DNA of 64,000 bases from an uncultured Bacteroides sp. (GCA_900766195.1 CAAFUN010000108.1:33013-97012), one strand, 5' to 3'; shown: positions 26,704-35,432, numbered from the stretch's first letter. A program made the numbers and translations. The notes: generated from the letters alone by a model not told the origin.

Positions 26704-29115
26704 TTAAAAGGTTAGCGGTACAATCAGTTTCACACTGAAGTTCCGACCCATATTATATACTCCCTGTCTGCCTGTTACAGGATTCTCATCGGCATACTTC
26801 AAACGACTTAAATGATTCTGATAAGCCTTATTGGTCAGGTTGTTGGCGGAGAAATATAACGATGCCAACTTATGACCCTTATGCATAAAGTCGGTACCCA
26901 AAGAAGCATTCAGCAAGGTATAAGATGGAGTAACAGTTTCTGTATCAAAAGCCGAATAGACATGATCTTGTTTCAAATTACATTCCAGTCCGAAAGACAC
27001 ATAAGTGTTGTTCAGCGTCTTACCATGACGGATGAGGTCATAACGAAGTTCGGATACTAATTTGGGTGCAGGAGTGAAAGGAAGATATTTTGTGGAATCG
27101 GATTGATTAAGCTGTACGGAATTCACATACGAGAAAGTGTTCTGGAAATGTAAACGTTCTACAGGGTGAATATCTACGCTCGCTTCCCCACCAAGAATAC
27201 GGGCATCACCCGATACAAATTGGTAAGTCTGATGATCATCTGTCATCACAGGATTACCACTAGCATCGGTAAGTTTGTGTGAGAAGATATAATTATTGAT
27301 ACGATTTGCAAAGAGTGAGAGTTCTCCGGATATAAAGGAGGAGGAGTATCCAAGTCCCCAATCGGCCTGCCAACTGTTTTCCGCTTTCAATCCCGTGTTT
27401 CCCCGTTCATAACGTATCGTACCTTCATGCACACCGTTCGAGGCTAATTCGCTTATATTTGGTGCACGAAATCCTCTTGATACATTCAGCTTTGTGTACC
27501 ACGAATCGGACAACTGGTAAGTAAGTCCCAAGCTTCCGCTTACACCTTGAAAATGACGTGAGAAATGTGCAAACTTCTCTTCGGCTCCGGCAGTATTTGG
27601 AGCCACCACTTCTTCATCGGCATTCAGGTATAAAGCTTTTCCACTATTATTCCGGCGATCATAGCGGATACCACCGCTCACATCCAGTTTGCCAAAGCTA
27701 CGGCTGGCCAAGAAGAACGTACCAATATCAAACAGGTTGTATTCGGGAATAAGAAATTCGCTACCCTTATTCAACGATTTCTGATACATACCATTTACTC
27801 CCGCTACAAATCTATATCCATTAATCTCGGGGAGAGAATAGCGAATGTCATAATTCACCGTATGAAGTTGAAAATAAAGTCCATAGTCTTTTGGAGACAG
27901 TACATTCTCAAATTCCTGACGACGGTTTTGCTGATAACCGATTATTGTTTTCAGATTGCCCTCGCCTAGCACAATATTGTTATTCAAGACCGCCTTATAA
28001 TGATAAATTTGCTGATAAGGCATGGGGTGACCGTATGCTCTGCCATCTTTATTTGTTGCTACAGCTTCACCGGCTTTTCCATTTATCACAATCGGTTTAA
28101 TAAACTTACCTGTTTCCTCATCACGCTCTCCTTCTACTATACCGGGTGTGAGGTGATAATAATCCAGTGTCAGGTGTGAATATCCCCACTTACGGTTGAT
28201 TCCCAACAGTCCGGACACCGCTCTTTCACGAAACGCAGATCCGTACACATATCCATCATAACGGTTCTTATAGGCGTGTGCCATCTTATCACTATACCGC
28301 CAGTTCCAGATAAAACCACCTTTATTACCGGCTGAATTCAATGAATAATTGAACAATCCATTATTCGTTTGATACTCCGTTGCCACATTGGCACTGATTG
28401 ATCCTTCCGGTAAAATTGGATCGGGTATGAAGTTGATGACGCCTGCCATTGCATCCGAACCGTATATCAAACTAGCCGGGCCTTTCAATATCTCAACCGA
28501 ATATACACTCTGAGGATCTATTTCAATGCCATGTTCATCTCCCCATTGCTGACCTTCCTGACGTACACCGTCATTCACCACCACAACTCTGTTATATCCC
28601 AAACCACGAATAACAGGTTTAGAAATACTTCCGCCGGTGGTAATCTGCGATACTCCCGGTTGTTTTGCAATGGCGTCAATGATATTGGTGGAAGCTTGTT
28701 CTTCCAAATTCCTCTTCGAGACATACGATATAGGAGAGGGTGTCTTTTTAATCAACGAATTACCGGTCAGTGCAGTAATCACCACTTCATTGATGGCTGC
28801 ATCAGACTCTTTGAGAACAAAATCCAAAGACTTCACCGTCTTCAAGTCCACCGTTTCCACAATAGTCTGATGTCCCAAGTAGCTTACCTGTATTGTTGTC
28901 TTTATAGCAGGAAGCCCGGTTATGACATAATCACCTTTATCATCGGTAACTATACCTCGTTTTAAGTCGGGAAAATAAAGATTAACTCCAATGAGTGCAC
29001 TCCCGTCCGTGCCATCGGTTACCTTACCTTTAAGTGCTCCATTACCTGCCGGAGCATTGGCAAATGCTGTTCCCATTGCAAACAGGAACACTATAATTAT
29101 TGATAGATATTTCAT
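26704..29115 (-). CDS. TonB-dependent receptor, probably for a metal or metal complex
   Basis: Outer-membrane receptor of 803 residues starting MKYLSIIIVFLFAMGTAFA (signal peptide). A carboxypeptidase-regulatory-like domain (about 25-110) leads to a plug (about 125-235) with QPGVSQITTGGSISKPVIRG and SVEILKGPASLIYGSDAMAGVINF. A 22-strand barrel follows, with the typical GFRAPNISELASNGVHEGT segment. It is not of the SusC type and has no SusD partner. Its plug has a WGDEHGIEID loop, and the upstream gene encodes a His/Cys-rich secreted protein. Both fit metal or haem uptake, but the cargo is inferred. The frame extends to 29169; the ATG at 29115 gives the proper signal peptide. Confidence 0.88.
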   Translation of the reverse strand: MKYLSIIIVFLFAMGTAFANAPAGNGALKGKVTDGTDGSALIGVNLYFPDLKRGIVTDDKGDYVITGLPAIKTTIQVSYLGHQTIVETVDLKTVKSLDFVLKESDAAINEVVITALTGNSLIKKTPSPISYVSKRNLEEQASTNIIDAIAKQPGVSQITTGGSISKPVIRGLGYNRVVVVNDGVRQEGQQWGDEHGIEIDPQSVYSVEILKGPASLIYGSDAMAGVINFIPDPILPEGSISANVATEYQTNNGLFNYSLNSAGNKGGFIWNWRYSDKMAHAYKNRYDGYVYGSAFRERAVSGLLGINRKWGYSHLTLDYYHLTPGIVEGERDEETGKFIKPIVINGKAGEAVATNKDGRAYGHPMPYQQIYHYKAVLNNNIVLGEGNLKTIIGYQQNRRQEFENVLSPKDYGLYFQLHTVNYDIRYSLPEINGYRFVAGVNGMYQKSLNKGSEFLIPEYNLFDIGTFFLASRSFGKLDVSGGIRYDRRNNSGKALYLNADEEVVAPNTAGAEEKFAHFSRHFQGVSGSLGLTYQLSDSWYTKLNVSRGFRAPNISELASNGVHEGTIRYERGNTGLKAENSWQADWGLGYSSSFISGELSLFANRINNYIFSHKLTDASGNPVMTDDHQTYQFVSGDARILGGEASVDIHPVERLHFQNTFSYVNSVQLNQSDSTKYLPFTPAPKLVSELRYDLIRHGKTLNNTYVSFGLECNLKQDHVYSAFDTETVTPSYTLLNASLGTDFMHKGHKLASLYFSANNLTNKAYQNHLSRLKYADENPVTGRQGVYNMGRNFSVKLIVPLTF

Positions 29116-29300
29116 ACTTATGTATATAATTAATTTGAAGAAAAAGTTATTATGCAGTAGCATCAACAACTCTCAGTTACCTAATAGTAAGCTATAAAGT
29201 CTCTGCTTTTTCTCATATCCAGAAAACAAATTTCAACACAATAACGTATCAAAAAAGAACAACAGGCATCTTTACAACACCCCATTGCACTTTGTAATCA

Positions 29301-29636
29301 CTATACCAAAATGAAACGATCTACAGGAGGAGCTCTTAAACCATGAGAATAGAAAAGATTAAAAACCTTTCCGTTCTCACTTTGCGAAACAATATAACAA
29401 AGTAGTTCCGCAACAAATAATAAATGAGGTGAATTTGAAGAAACAAATGAGGAGAGAGTGAAATTACATATTGGACAAGAATCTTTATAATTATTATCTC
29501 CACTATAATCATGATGACTGCAACTAGAAGCAACTATAGGTTCATGATAGTGAACGCTCTTCACTACCTGAAAAGGCATGAGTGTCAAAAGTAACAGCCA
29601 CGCAATGCCAACCCTGGTCTTAGTCTCTCTCTTCAT
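29301..29636 (-). CDS. Small secreted His/Cys-rich protein (DUF2946-like)
   Basis: Protein of 111 residues with an N-terminal membrane or signal segment (about 9-26). It continues with a metal-ligand-rich stretch: HYHEP, CSHHDYS, then CPICNF at about residues 55-60. The C-terminus has a LRAPPVD motif. The His cluster, CxxC and RAPP ending resemble small proteins encoded beside copper or zinc TonB receptors (DUF2946-like); the match is from memory of that pattern only. It lies directly upstream of the TonB receptor, with no promoter seen in the 185-bp gap, so the two probably form an operon. Confidence 0.6.
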   Translation of the reverse strand: MKRETKTRVGIAWLLLLTLMPFQVVKSVHYHEPIVASSCSHHDYSGDNNYKDSCPICNFTLSSFVSSNSPHLLFVAELLCYIVSQSENGKVFNLFYSHGLRAPPVDRFILV

Positions 29637-29655
29637 ACTATCAAGATAGCAATAA

Positions 29656-29663
29656 CAAAAGTA
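29656..29663 (-). promoter_or_regulatory. -7 promoter element of the His/Cys protein-TonB receptor operon
   Basis: The minus strand reads TACTTTTG 20 bp before the start of the small secreted protein. A TGTG near 29681-29684 is a weak -33 candidate. Confidence 0.55.
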
Positions 29664-29725
29664 TGAGAAGTTTAGCAGATCACAGTCGTTCCACTCTTTT
29701 TATTAAGTTTTTTATAGACTTTCTA

Positions 29726-30157
29726 TCAATAAGTCACTTTTCGCAAATACAACAAAAAGAGTACTCCGGTAGCAACTAATGCAACAGATAAACCGGTGTA
29801 GAAGAAAGCTATAAACCAATCAGGCAATAAGTGAAAGGTACGTATGGTAATTCCCATTGCTATCATAAAGACCATTATGATCCAACCCTTTGCATCAAAA
29901 AAGGCAAGAGGATGGTTATCGTCATCTTTAAGCGTAATTCGAACAGCGTGTTTAACAAACATCTTGCGAAAGATAAGGAAAAAGAAAACACAAAAAATGA
30001 TTACAGCCCCTATTGCTTCCTGCGTCCAGCAGGTGGGATCCTTCAATCCTGTCAATATACCTATTTTAAGAACATTAATTCCAGCTATAATCCACACTAA
30101 GCCGGCCGTAATAATCAAAGTCCTTCTACGCACACGAAGTTTCCAAAATTTAGTCAT
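29726..30157 (-). CDS. Four-helix membrane protein of unknown function
   Basis: Protein of 143 residues with four predicted membrane helices (about 14-33, 45-63, 91-108, 114-136). A charged cytoplasmic or periplasmic loop joins helices 2 and 3 (RKMFVKHAVRITLKDDDNHP). I do not recognise a named family. It lies downstream of the DUF2721 gene on the same strand with an 88-bp gap and no clear promoter, so the two may be cotranscribed. It has a normal hydrophobic pattern and no frameshift. Confidence 0.65.
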   Translation of the reverse strand: MTKFWKLRVRRRTLIITAGLVWIIAGINVLKIGILTGLKDPTCWTQEAIGAVIIFCVFFFLIFRKMFVKHAVRITLKDDDNHPLAFFDAKGWIIMVFMIAMGITIRTFHLLPDWFIAFFYTGLSVALVATGVLFLLYLRKVTY

Positions 30158-30245
30158 CTATGGGAGTATTAATGTCGGTTTCAACCTATTGTTTCCAATT
30201 CTTGAGGTACAGTATAAATGCCATAATCGTATACAGCCGAACGAA

Positions 30246-30635
30246 TCAATGTCCCATATCATTAAGGTGCAGTTCCAGTGCTTTAACAGAAATATAAATT
30301 TCATAAACAGAAATGGTCAGCGAAATAATCAATAGAACAAGTGCCAGACCGAAAACAAAGACTGATACCAGATAAAATCCGATATAGATGGTGAACATAC
30401 TCACCACGCAGAACAACAAACTGCCAATGCCTGTCACCTGCATAGCACGTGTCAGATAAAGTCGTTTGCGTAAATTATGTATTTGAGCTGCAGTAACTTT
30501 TGAGTGACTCTCAAGATACTGATCTTTCAAAGTACGAACCAAATTAGCATAAGACAAGAAACGATTGGTATAAGCCAACATAATCAATGATATTGCCGAA
30601 AAAAGCAACGCCGGAGTTGTCAAATCAATATCCAT
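30246..30635 (-). CDS. DUF2721 family membrane protein
   Basis: Protein of 129 residues with the DUF2721 pattern: N-terminal TPALLFSAISLIMLAYTNRF, then a soluble helix RTLKDQYLE...LRKRLYLTRAMQ, then two close membrane helices (about 70-110). Members are small inner-membrane proteins widespread in bacteria, with no assigned role. It is the first gene after a good -7 box on the minus strand, divergent from the lipoprotein gene. Confidence 0.8.
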   Translation of the reverse strand: MDIDLTTPALLFSAISLIMLAYTNRFLSYANLVRTLKDQYLESHSKVTAAQIHNLRKRLYLTRAMQVTGIGSLLFCVVSMFTIYIGFYLVSVFVFGLALVLLIISLTISVYEIYISVKALELHLNDMGH

Positions 30636-30657
30636 TCCATTTATTTTTAAGATGATG

Positions 30658-30665
30658 CAAAGATA
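30658..30665 (-). promoter_or_regulatory. -7 promoter element of the DUF2721 gene
   Basis: The minus strand reads TATCTTTG 22 bp before the ATG at 30635. Confidence 0.5.
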
Positions 30666-30749
30666 TGCAATATTATTAATACCTTACAGAGATAGGTTTT
30701 AAAAACCTTATTTTCTTATTAAAAAGACTTGTAAATCGCTATTTTTGGT

Positions 30750-30757
30750 TACATTTG
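30750..30757 (+). promoter_or_regulatory. -7 promoter element of the lipoprotein gene
   Basis: TACATTTG is preceded 18 bp upstream by TTG (30729-30731). A second TATTTTTG at 30740-30747 overlaps this region, so either could be used. Confidence 0.55.
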
Positions 30758-30793
30758 CAGCACACACTTATAAATCCGTAAACAATTAACGCC

Positions 30794-31327
30794 ATGAAGA
30801 AAATCTTATTTATTCTGACATCGATTCTTGCTTTAGTAGCTTGCAAGCAGGACAAACCTAAAAGCATTCAACTTGAAGATCCCCGTACGCAAATCTGTTT
30901 AACAGACAGTAGTATATTGCTTCCTAGCTTCACCACTATCTCAAAAGGTGAAAATGTAGAATTTATCACCCAATTGCAATTAAAGAAAGATGGTGTATAT
31001 CTACTGAGCCAGGAAAAGCTACTCAGTGCCAAAATATCTATTGAGTATGCTGATACCATCCGTAAATCCAACGATGGCTTCCACATGACCAACAATACCG
31101 ATAATGTAAATCTACAATACTTGTCTAAAGACAGCAACAAGAATTTTGTATATTTTGTACCCTATAGCAAGTTTCTTAAAGGATTTGCCGATCAGGTAAA
31201 AGAGTGTCGTATAAAATATTATGCAGATGCTAAATACAAAACAGCGGATTACGCCAAAGATGAAGCATCTTTCGATAAGAAAGAGTTCGACCAATATATG
31301 GGCACGCTTAAAACAAACTTGCAATAA
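30794..31327 (+). CDS. Lipoprotein of unknown function
   Basis: Protein of 177 residues beginning MKKILFILTSILALVACKQD: a lipoprotein signal with the lipid Cys at 17 (LVAC). The mature part is polar and rich in Lys/Asp, with alternating beta-like segments (EFITQLQLKKDGVYLL, KISIEYADTIRK), and has no family I recognise. Without knowing the +2 sorting rule of this organism the membrane cannot be assigned. The next gene starts 16 bp after the stop, so they are probably cotranscribed. Confidence 0.75.
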   Translation: MKKILFILTSILALVACKQDKPKSIQLEDPRTQICLTDSSILLPSFTTISKGENVEFITQLQLKKDGVYLLSQEKLLSAKISIEYADTIRKSNDGFHMTNNTDNVNLQYLSKDSNKNFVYFVPYSKFLKGFADQVKECRIKYYADAKYKTADYAKDEASFDKKEFDQYMGTLKTNLQ

Positions 31328-31343
31328 GAAGTTTGTCCCTGGC

Positions 31344-31736
31344 ATGGCAGACGTAAGAATATCATCAGATAAGATTACCGAACTTAAAGAGAATGAAATC
31401 TTTGTATTCGGTAGTAATCTTGCCGGTGCACACGGTGGAGGAGCTGCGCTGTTGGCTTGGAAGCAATGGGGTGCAGTATGGGGACAAGCTACCGGATTAC
31501 AAGGACAGACTTACGGCATCCCCACCATGCATGGAGGGCCGGAAGCTATTAAACCTTATGTAGATGAATTTATAAGTTTTGCCCGGAATCATCAGGAACA
31601 GACTTTTCTGGTGACTGAGGTGGGATGTGGCATAGCAGGATTTACGCCCGAAGAGATAGCTCCCTTATTTAAAGAAGCAGTGAAAATACAAAATATTTAT
31701 CTGCCAAAACGTTTTTGGGATGTATTGGGTAAATAG
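31344..31736 (+). CDS. A1S_2505-like small protein, macro-domain-like N-terminus
   Basis: Cytoplasmic protein of 130 residues. The N-terminal IFVFGSNLAGAHGGGAALLAWKQWGA is a glycine-rich loop of the kind that binds phosphate or ADP-ribose in macro-like folds. The middle has TYGIPTMHGG and FLVTEVGCGIAGF. This pattern recalls a family annotated from phage and bacterial genomes as A1S_2505-like non-structural proteins; the activity is unknown to me. The frame opens at 31221 inside the lipoprotein gene; the ATG at 31344, just after that gene's stop, is the sensible start. aroA follows with its own promoter. Confidence 0.65.
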   Translation: MADVRISSDKITELKENEIFVFGSNLAGAHGGGAALLAWKQWGAVWGQATGLQGQTYGIPTMHGGPEAIKPYVDEFISFARNHQEQTFLVTEVGCGIAGFTPEEIAPLFKEAVKIQNIYLPKRFWDVLGK

Positions 31737-31762
31737 TATTTCCTTAATCTGTTTTTTTATCC

Positions 31763-31770
31763 TAATTTTG
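31763..31770 (+). promoter_or_regulatory. -7 promoter element of aroA
   Basis: TAATTTTG sits 22 bp before the aroA ATG; a TTT-rich stretch lies near the -33 position but is not exact. Confidence 0.5.
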
Positions 31771-31792
31771 CAAAACTGAACCATCTATCATT

Positions 31793-33022
31793 ATGCAATA
31801 TAGAATTACTGCCCCAACGGACATTGACGTAACAATAGAACTTCCATCTTCAAAAAGTATCAGCAATAGAGCTTTGATTCTTCATGCCCTATCCGGAGGT
31901 AAGTGCAAGCCCCAAAACCTCAGCAACTGCGATGATACCCGGGTAATGCTTAAAGCGTTGGAAGGAAGTTCGACACATATTGATATCCTTGCAGCAGGAA
32001 CAGCTATGCGCTTTCTTACCGCCTATTTAAGTGTAACTCCCGGTACGCGAATCATAAGTGGAACTGCACGGATGCATCAACGCCCCATAAAAATATTAGT
32101 TGACGCTTTGCGGCAACTCGGAGCAGAAATAGAATATGTAAAAGAAGAAGGGTTTCCGCCTTTAAAAATAACCGGGACACAACTTCACTCCAAAGAAGTC
32201 TTTCTTCCGGGAAGTGTGAGCTCTCAGTATATTTCTGCCTTACTGATGATAGGCCCGGTCATGCCAGATGGATTAATGCTACGCCTGACAGGTGAAATTA
32301 TCTCACGTCCCTATATCAACCTGACCCTGCAACTCATGAAAGACTTTGGTGCCAAAGCAATGTGGGCTACAGAAAATAGTATTGTTGTTTACCCCGGTGG
32401 TTATCAAGATGTATCCTTCCATGTGGAAAGTGACTGGAGTGCAGCCTCCTATTGGTATCAGATAGCTGCATTGTGCCCACAGAAAACAGAAGTCACCTTA
32501 ACAGGACTACATGTCGGCAGTCATCAGGGAGATAGCCGTGGAGCAGAGGTATTTAAGCGATTGGGAATAAATACGGAGTTCACCTCCGAAGGCTTAACGC
32601 TATCAAAGGACATCTGCACCATCACCCGCCTGGATGAAGATTTTACCGATATCCCCGATCTGGCACAAACTTTTGTAGTAACTTGCGCATTGTTGGATAT
32701 TCCGTTTCGTTTTACGGGACTACAAAGTTTGAGAATAAAGGAGACGGACAGGATAAGTGCCTTGATTTGTGAATTACGAAAGTTAGGATACGTATTGCAT
32801 GCAGAACAAGACAGTATTCTCTATTGGGATGGAGAACATTGTACGCCTGAGAGCAATCCGGTTATTGCAACTTATGAAGACCATCGTATGGCTATGGCTT
32901 TTGCTCCGGTAAGTATTATAAAACCTCACATAAGCATTGCAGACCCTTCCGTAGTATCCAAATCTTATCCGGACTATTGGAAGCACTTGCAGCAAGCCGG
33001 TTTTATTATAGAAGAAGAATAA
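31793..33022 (+). CDS. aroA: 3-phosphoshikimate 1-carboxyvinyltransferase (EPSP synthase)
   Basis: Shikimate-pathway enzyme joining shikimate-3-phosphate and PEP to EPSP. It has 409 residues. The N-terminal substrate motif PSSKSISNRALIL, the AGTAMRFLTAYLS region (about 60-75), PGSVSSQYISALLM, and the C-terminal SLRIKETDRI and YEDHRMAMAF segments are intact. It is slightly shorter than E. coli AroA, as is usual in Bacteroidota. It is followed 15 bp later by a metal permease gene, with which it may be cotranscribed. Confidence 0.95.
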   Translation: MQYRITAPTDIDVTIELPSSKSISNRALILHALSGGKCKPQNLSNCDDTRVMLKALEGSSTHIDILAAGTAMRFLTAYLSVTPGTRIISGTARMHQRPIKILVDALRQLGAEIEYVKEEGFPPLKITGTQLHSKEVFLPGSVSSQYISALLMIGPVMPDGLMLRLTGEIISRPYINLTLQLMKDFGAKAMWATENSIVVYPGGYQDVSFHVESDWSAASYWYQIAALCPQKTEVTLTGLHVGSHQGDSRGAEVFKRLGINTEFTSEGLTLSKDICTITRLDEDFTDIPDLAQTFVVTCALLDIPFRFTGLQSLRIKETDRISALICELRKLGYVLHAEQDSILYWDGEHCTPESNPVIATYEDHRMAMAFAPVSIIKPHISIADPSVVSKSYPDYWKHLQQAGFIIEEE

Positions 33023-33037
33023 ATACTAGATTTAATT

Positions 33038-33871
33038 ATGGACAGCTTTATAGATTTACTTCAATACGCTTTTTTCAGACATGCACTCATAGGCAGTTTA
33101 CTTGCAAGCATTGCTTGTGGAATAATAGGAACATACATTGTCACACGCCGTCTGGTCTTCATTAGCGGCGGATTGACGCATGCCTCATTTGGCGGCATTG
33201 GTCTGGGATTATACAGTGGATTTTCTCCCATTTTATCAGCAGCAGTATTTTCGGTATTATCTGCATTCGGGGTGGAATGGCTAAGCAAACGCAAAGATAT
33301 GCGCGAAGATTCGGCAATCGCTGTATTCTGGACTTTCGGAATGGCCATAGGTGTCATCTTCACATTCCTTTCTCCGGGCTTTGCACCGGATCTTTCTGCT
33401 TATCTCTTCGGGAATATTCTCACGATTGACCGTACGGACATTGTTTTACTGGGCATATTGTCTTTAATGCTTATTATATTTTTCATTTGCTTTTTGCGTC
33501 CAATCATCAATATAGCTTTCGACCGTGATTTTGCACGTTCGCAAGGTATTCCTGTAAGATTATTCGAATATATATTAATGGCATTCATCGCCCTTACTAT
33601 TGTATTCTGTCTCCGTATGGTAGGTATTGTATTGGTTATTTCTCTGCTTACTATCCCTCAAATGACAGCGAACATATTTTCGCATCGCTTTGATCGCATT
33701 ATTTGGCTATCTATAGCAATAGGATATGTCAGTTGTCTCGGTGGTTTAGTACTTTCTTACTATCTCAATGTTCCTTCGGGTGCTTCCATTATATTCGTAT
33801 CTATTATCATCTACACGGTATGTAAAATAGCAAAAAGTATCCCTGTATTACAGAAAGAGGCTGCAAAATAA
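33038..33871 (+). CDS. ABC-3 family metal transporter permease (ZnuB/MntB-like)
   Basis: Inner-membrane permease of 277 residues with eight or nine hydrophobic helices. It carries ABC-3 family marks: GTYIVTRRLVFISGGLTHASFGGIGLG near residues 28-55, and LRMVGIVLVISLLTIPQMTAN in the C-terminal part. The family imports zinc, manganese or iron with an ATPase and a solute-binding protein. Neither partner gene is adjacent; the following gene is tsaE. Which metal it carries cannot be read from the sequence. Confidence 0.88.
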   Translation: MDSFIDLLQYAFFRHALIGSLLASIACGIIGTYIVTRRLVFISGGLTHASFGGIGLGLYSGFSPILSAAVFSVLSAFGVEWLSKRKDMREDSAIAVFWTFGMAIGVIFTFLSPGFAPDLSAYLFGNILTIDRTDIVLLGILSLMLIIFFICFLRPIINIAFDRDFARSQGIPVRLFEYILMAFIALTIVFCLRMVGIVLVISLLTIPQMTANIFSHRFDRIIWLSIAIGYVSCLGGLVLSYYLNVPSGASIIFVSIIIYTVCKIAKSIPVLQKEAAK

Positions 33872-33906
33872 GTCTCTTCATAAAAAGAAGTCTAAGAAAA
33901 TGATAC

Positions 33907-33914
33907 TATCTTTG
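33907..33914 (+). promoter_or_regulatory. -7 promoter element of tsaE
   Basis: TATCTTTG about 56 bp before the tsaE start. Confidence 0.45.
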
Positions 33915-33969
33915 AGAGTTCAAATACTTTAGAAATAAAAGAAGGACGAAGAAAAAAAAGAAAAACAAT

Positions 33970-34398
33970 ATGAAAATACAGATTCAATCATTAGATCAGA
34001 TTCATGAAGCCGCCCGTAAATTCATTTCTGCAATGGGTGAGAATACGGTTTTTGCATTCTATGGCAAAATGGGAGCAGGCAAAACAACCTTCATTAAAGC
34101 AATTTGCGAAGAATTGGGAGTATCGGATGTAATCACGTCACCTACTTTTGCCATTGTTAATGAATACCGTTCGGACGAAGGTGGAGAACTGATTTATCAT
34201 TTTGACTTCTACCGCATCAAAAAGCTGGAAGAAGCATTTGACATGGGGTATGAAGATTATTTCTACAGCGGTGCGTTATGCTTTATTGAATGGCCGGAGT
34301 TAATAGAAGAGCTTCTTCCGGAAAATACAGCTAAAGTAACAATAGAAGAAACTGAAGACGGGCAGCGGGCAGTTACAATTGAAGAGTATACCCATTAA
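33970..34398 (+). CDS. tsaE: tRNA threonylcarbamoyladenosine biosynthesis ATPase TsaE
   Basis: P-loop ATPase of 142 residues that works with TsaB and TsaD to make t6A37 in tRNAs reading ANN codons. The Walker A motif GKMGAGKTTF (about 31-40), the SPTFAIVNEY switch (about 57-66), and the HFDFYRI and FIEWPE segments match TsaE throughout. Length is normal. A 69-residue membrane-protein gene follows after 30 bp. Confidence 0.94.
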   Translation: MKIQIQSLDQIHEAARKFISAMGENTVFAFYGKMGAGKTTFIKAICEELGVSDVITSPTFAIVNEYRSDEGGELIYHFDFYRIKKLEEAFDMGYEDYFYSGALCFIEWPELIEELLPENTAKVTIEETEDGQRAVTIEEYTH

Positions 34399-34428
34399 AG
34401 ATTGAGAGACTAACAAAAACAAGCAATA

Positions 34429-34638
34429 ATGAGTCCATATATTGTCCAAATATTATTTCTCTTGGCTGGAATTATGGCATTATTAGCTTCAATCCGTAAT
34501 TGGGACTGGTTTTTCAATTCACATAACGCCAGTTATATTGTACGAAACTTTGGTAGAAATCGTGCACGACTCTTTTATGGCATACTTGGTTTTATACTAA
34601 TAGTAATGTCACTGGTAGTAAGATACAGTTCAAACTAA
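34429..34638 (+). CDS. Imm17-like small membrane protein
   Basis: Protein of 69 residues with two membrane helices (about 4-22 and 46-64) joined by a basic, aromatic segment (NWDWFFNSHNASYIVRNFGRNRAR). The pattern matches small proteins named immunity 17 family in Bacteroidota genomes. No toxin gene is adjacent, so the immunity label is a family name here, not evidence of function. It is probably cotranscribed with tsaE and is followed by a strong hairpin. Confidence 0.65.
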   Translation: MSPYIVQILFLLAGIMALLASIRNWDWFFNSHNASYIVRNFGRNRARLFYGILGFILIVMSLVVRYSSN

Positions 34639-34677
34639 AAATCCCTCTTCTTTGATTGCTCAACAGAAGAGGGATTT
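34639..34677. terminator. Bidirectional terminator hairpin
   Basis: AAATCCCTCTTCT (34639-34651) pairs perfectly over 13 bp with 34665-34677 across 13 nt. It lies between convergent genes, begins right after the stop of the plus-strand gene, and has A/T-rich flanks on both sides. Confidence 0.75.
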
Positions 34678-34698
34678 CCATTTTCTTAAAGACAGGAA

Positions 34699-35034
34699 CT
34701 ATTCATTGTTATCTAACGAATCCGCATATTCCATTTCGCCTTGTACGACAAAAAGTATATCACCGGGTTCATACTCACCCATTTCATCTTTATGGGCCTC
34801 TTTCACAATATAGTCCACGATTTTATCCAGATCAATATCAATATATCCCTCTGCATCCGGCTTTGCATCCAAAATACCGCTTTCGGAATAATATTCGTCT
34901 ATTAGATCCAAAAAATAGTAAAGCTCATCCACAGAAAATTTATCCTTCAAATCCTGTGGCAGATAATTCTTGATGAATTCGATAGTCTTCTCGTCATCAA
35001 GATCTTCTTTTAAGAAATCGTCGTCAAGTCCCAT
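34699..35034 (-). CDS. Small acidic protein of unknown function
   Basis: Cytoplasmic protein of 111 residues, strikingly acidic (many Asp/Glu, for example MGLDDDFLKEDLDDEKT). Helical segments alternate with an IDIDLDKIVDYIVKEAHKDEMG stretch. There is no signal peptide, membrane helix or Cys, and I do not recognise a family. It starts 33 bp after trxA on the same strand and is probably cotranscribed with it. The acid-rich composition could suit a protein-binding role, but nothing shows it. Confidence 0.7.
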   Translation of the reverse strand: MGLDDDFLKEDLDDEKTIEFIKNYLPQDLKDKFSVDELYYFLDLIDEYYSESGILDAKPDAEGYIDIDLDKIVDYIVKEAHKDEMGEYEPGDILFVVQGEMEYADSLDNNE

Positions 35035-35067
35035 AATAATAATGTTTAGGGTTTATATTTCGCTAGT

Positions 35068-35382
35068 TTATAACAAAGCTTTTATCTTAGCTTCGAAATC
35101 AGCTTTTCCTGCAGAGCCCACTTGTTTGTCTACCACTTCACCATTCTTAAAAAACAGCACGGTAGGTATATTGCGTATGCCAAAAGCAGCAGGAAGATTA
35201 TCATTATCATCCACATTGCATTTGCCCACAGCAACCTGATCCTTATATTCTTCTGCAAGTTCCTCAATAATAGGACCTACCATTTTACATGGACCACACC
35301 AAGGAGCCCAAAAATCGATTACTACAGGCTTGCCTTCTGCTAGTATAGCCTCATAATTTTTGTCTGTAATTTCTAAAGCCAT
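35068..35382 (-). CDS. trxA: Thioredoxin
   Basis: Cytoplasmic disulfide reductase of 104 residues with the canonical active site WAPWCGPCKM (Cys29 and Cys32), the buried Asp23 in VIDFWAP, and the cis-Pro loop RNIPTVLFF (about 74-82). Size and motifs are typical of a core thioredoxin. It lies downstream of dnaE; a -7 box overlaps the dnaE stop codon, so it also has its own promoter. Confidence 0.95.
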   Translation of the reverse strand: MALEITDKNYEAILAEGKPVVIDFWAPWCGPCKMVGPIIEELAEEYKDQVAVGKCNVDDNDNLPAAFGIRNIPTVLFFKNGEVVDKQVGSAGKADFEAKIKALL

Positions 35383-35432
35383 TTTCTTTTTATTTTATAG
35401 AATAAATAATATGCTAATCCTTATATAGGTAG

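Noticed and set aside
34429..34638. Toxin-immunity pair
   Set aside because: The small membrane protein resembles the Imm17 family, but no toxin gene is adjacent, so a polymorphic-toxin locus is not supported.
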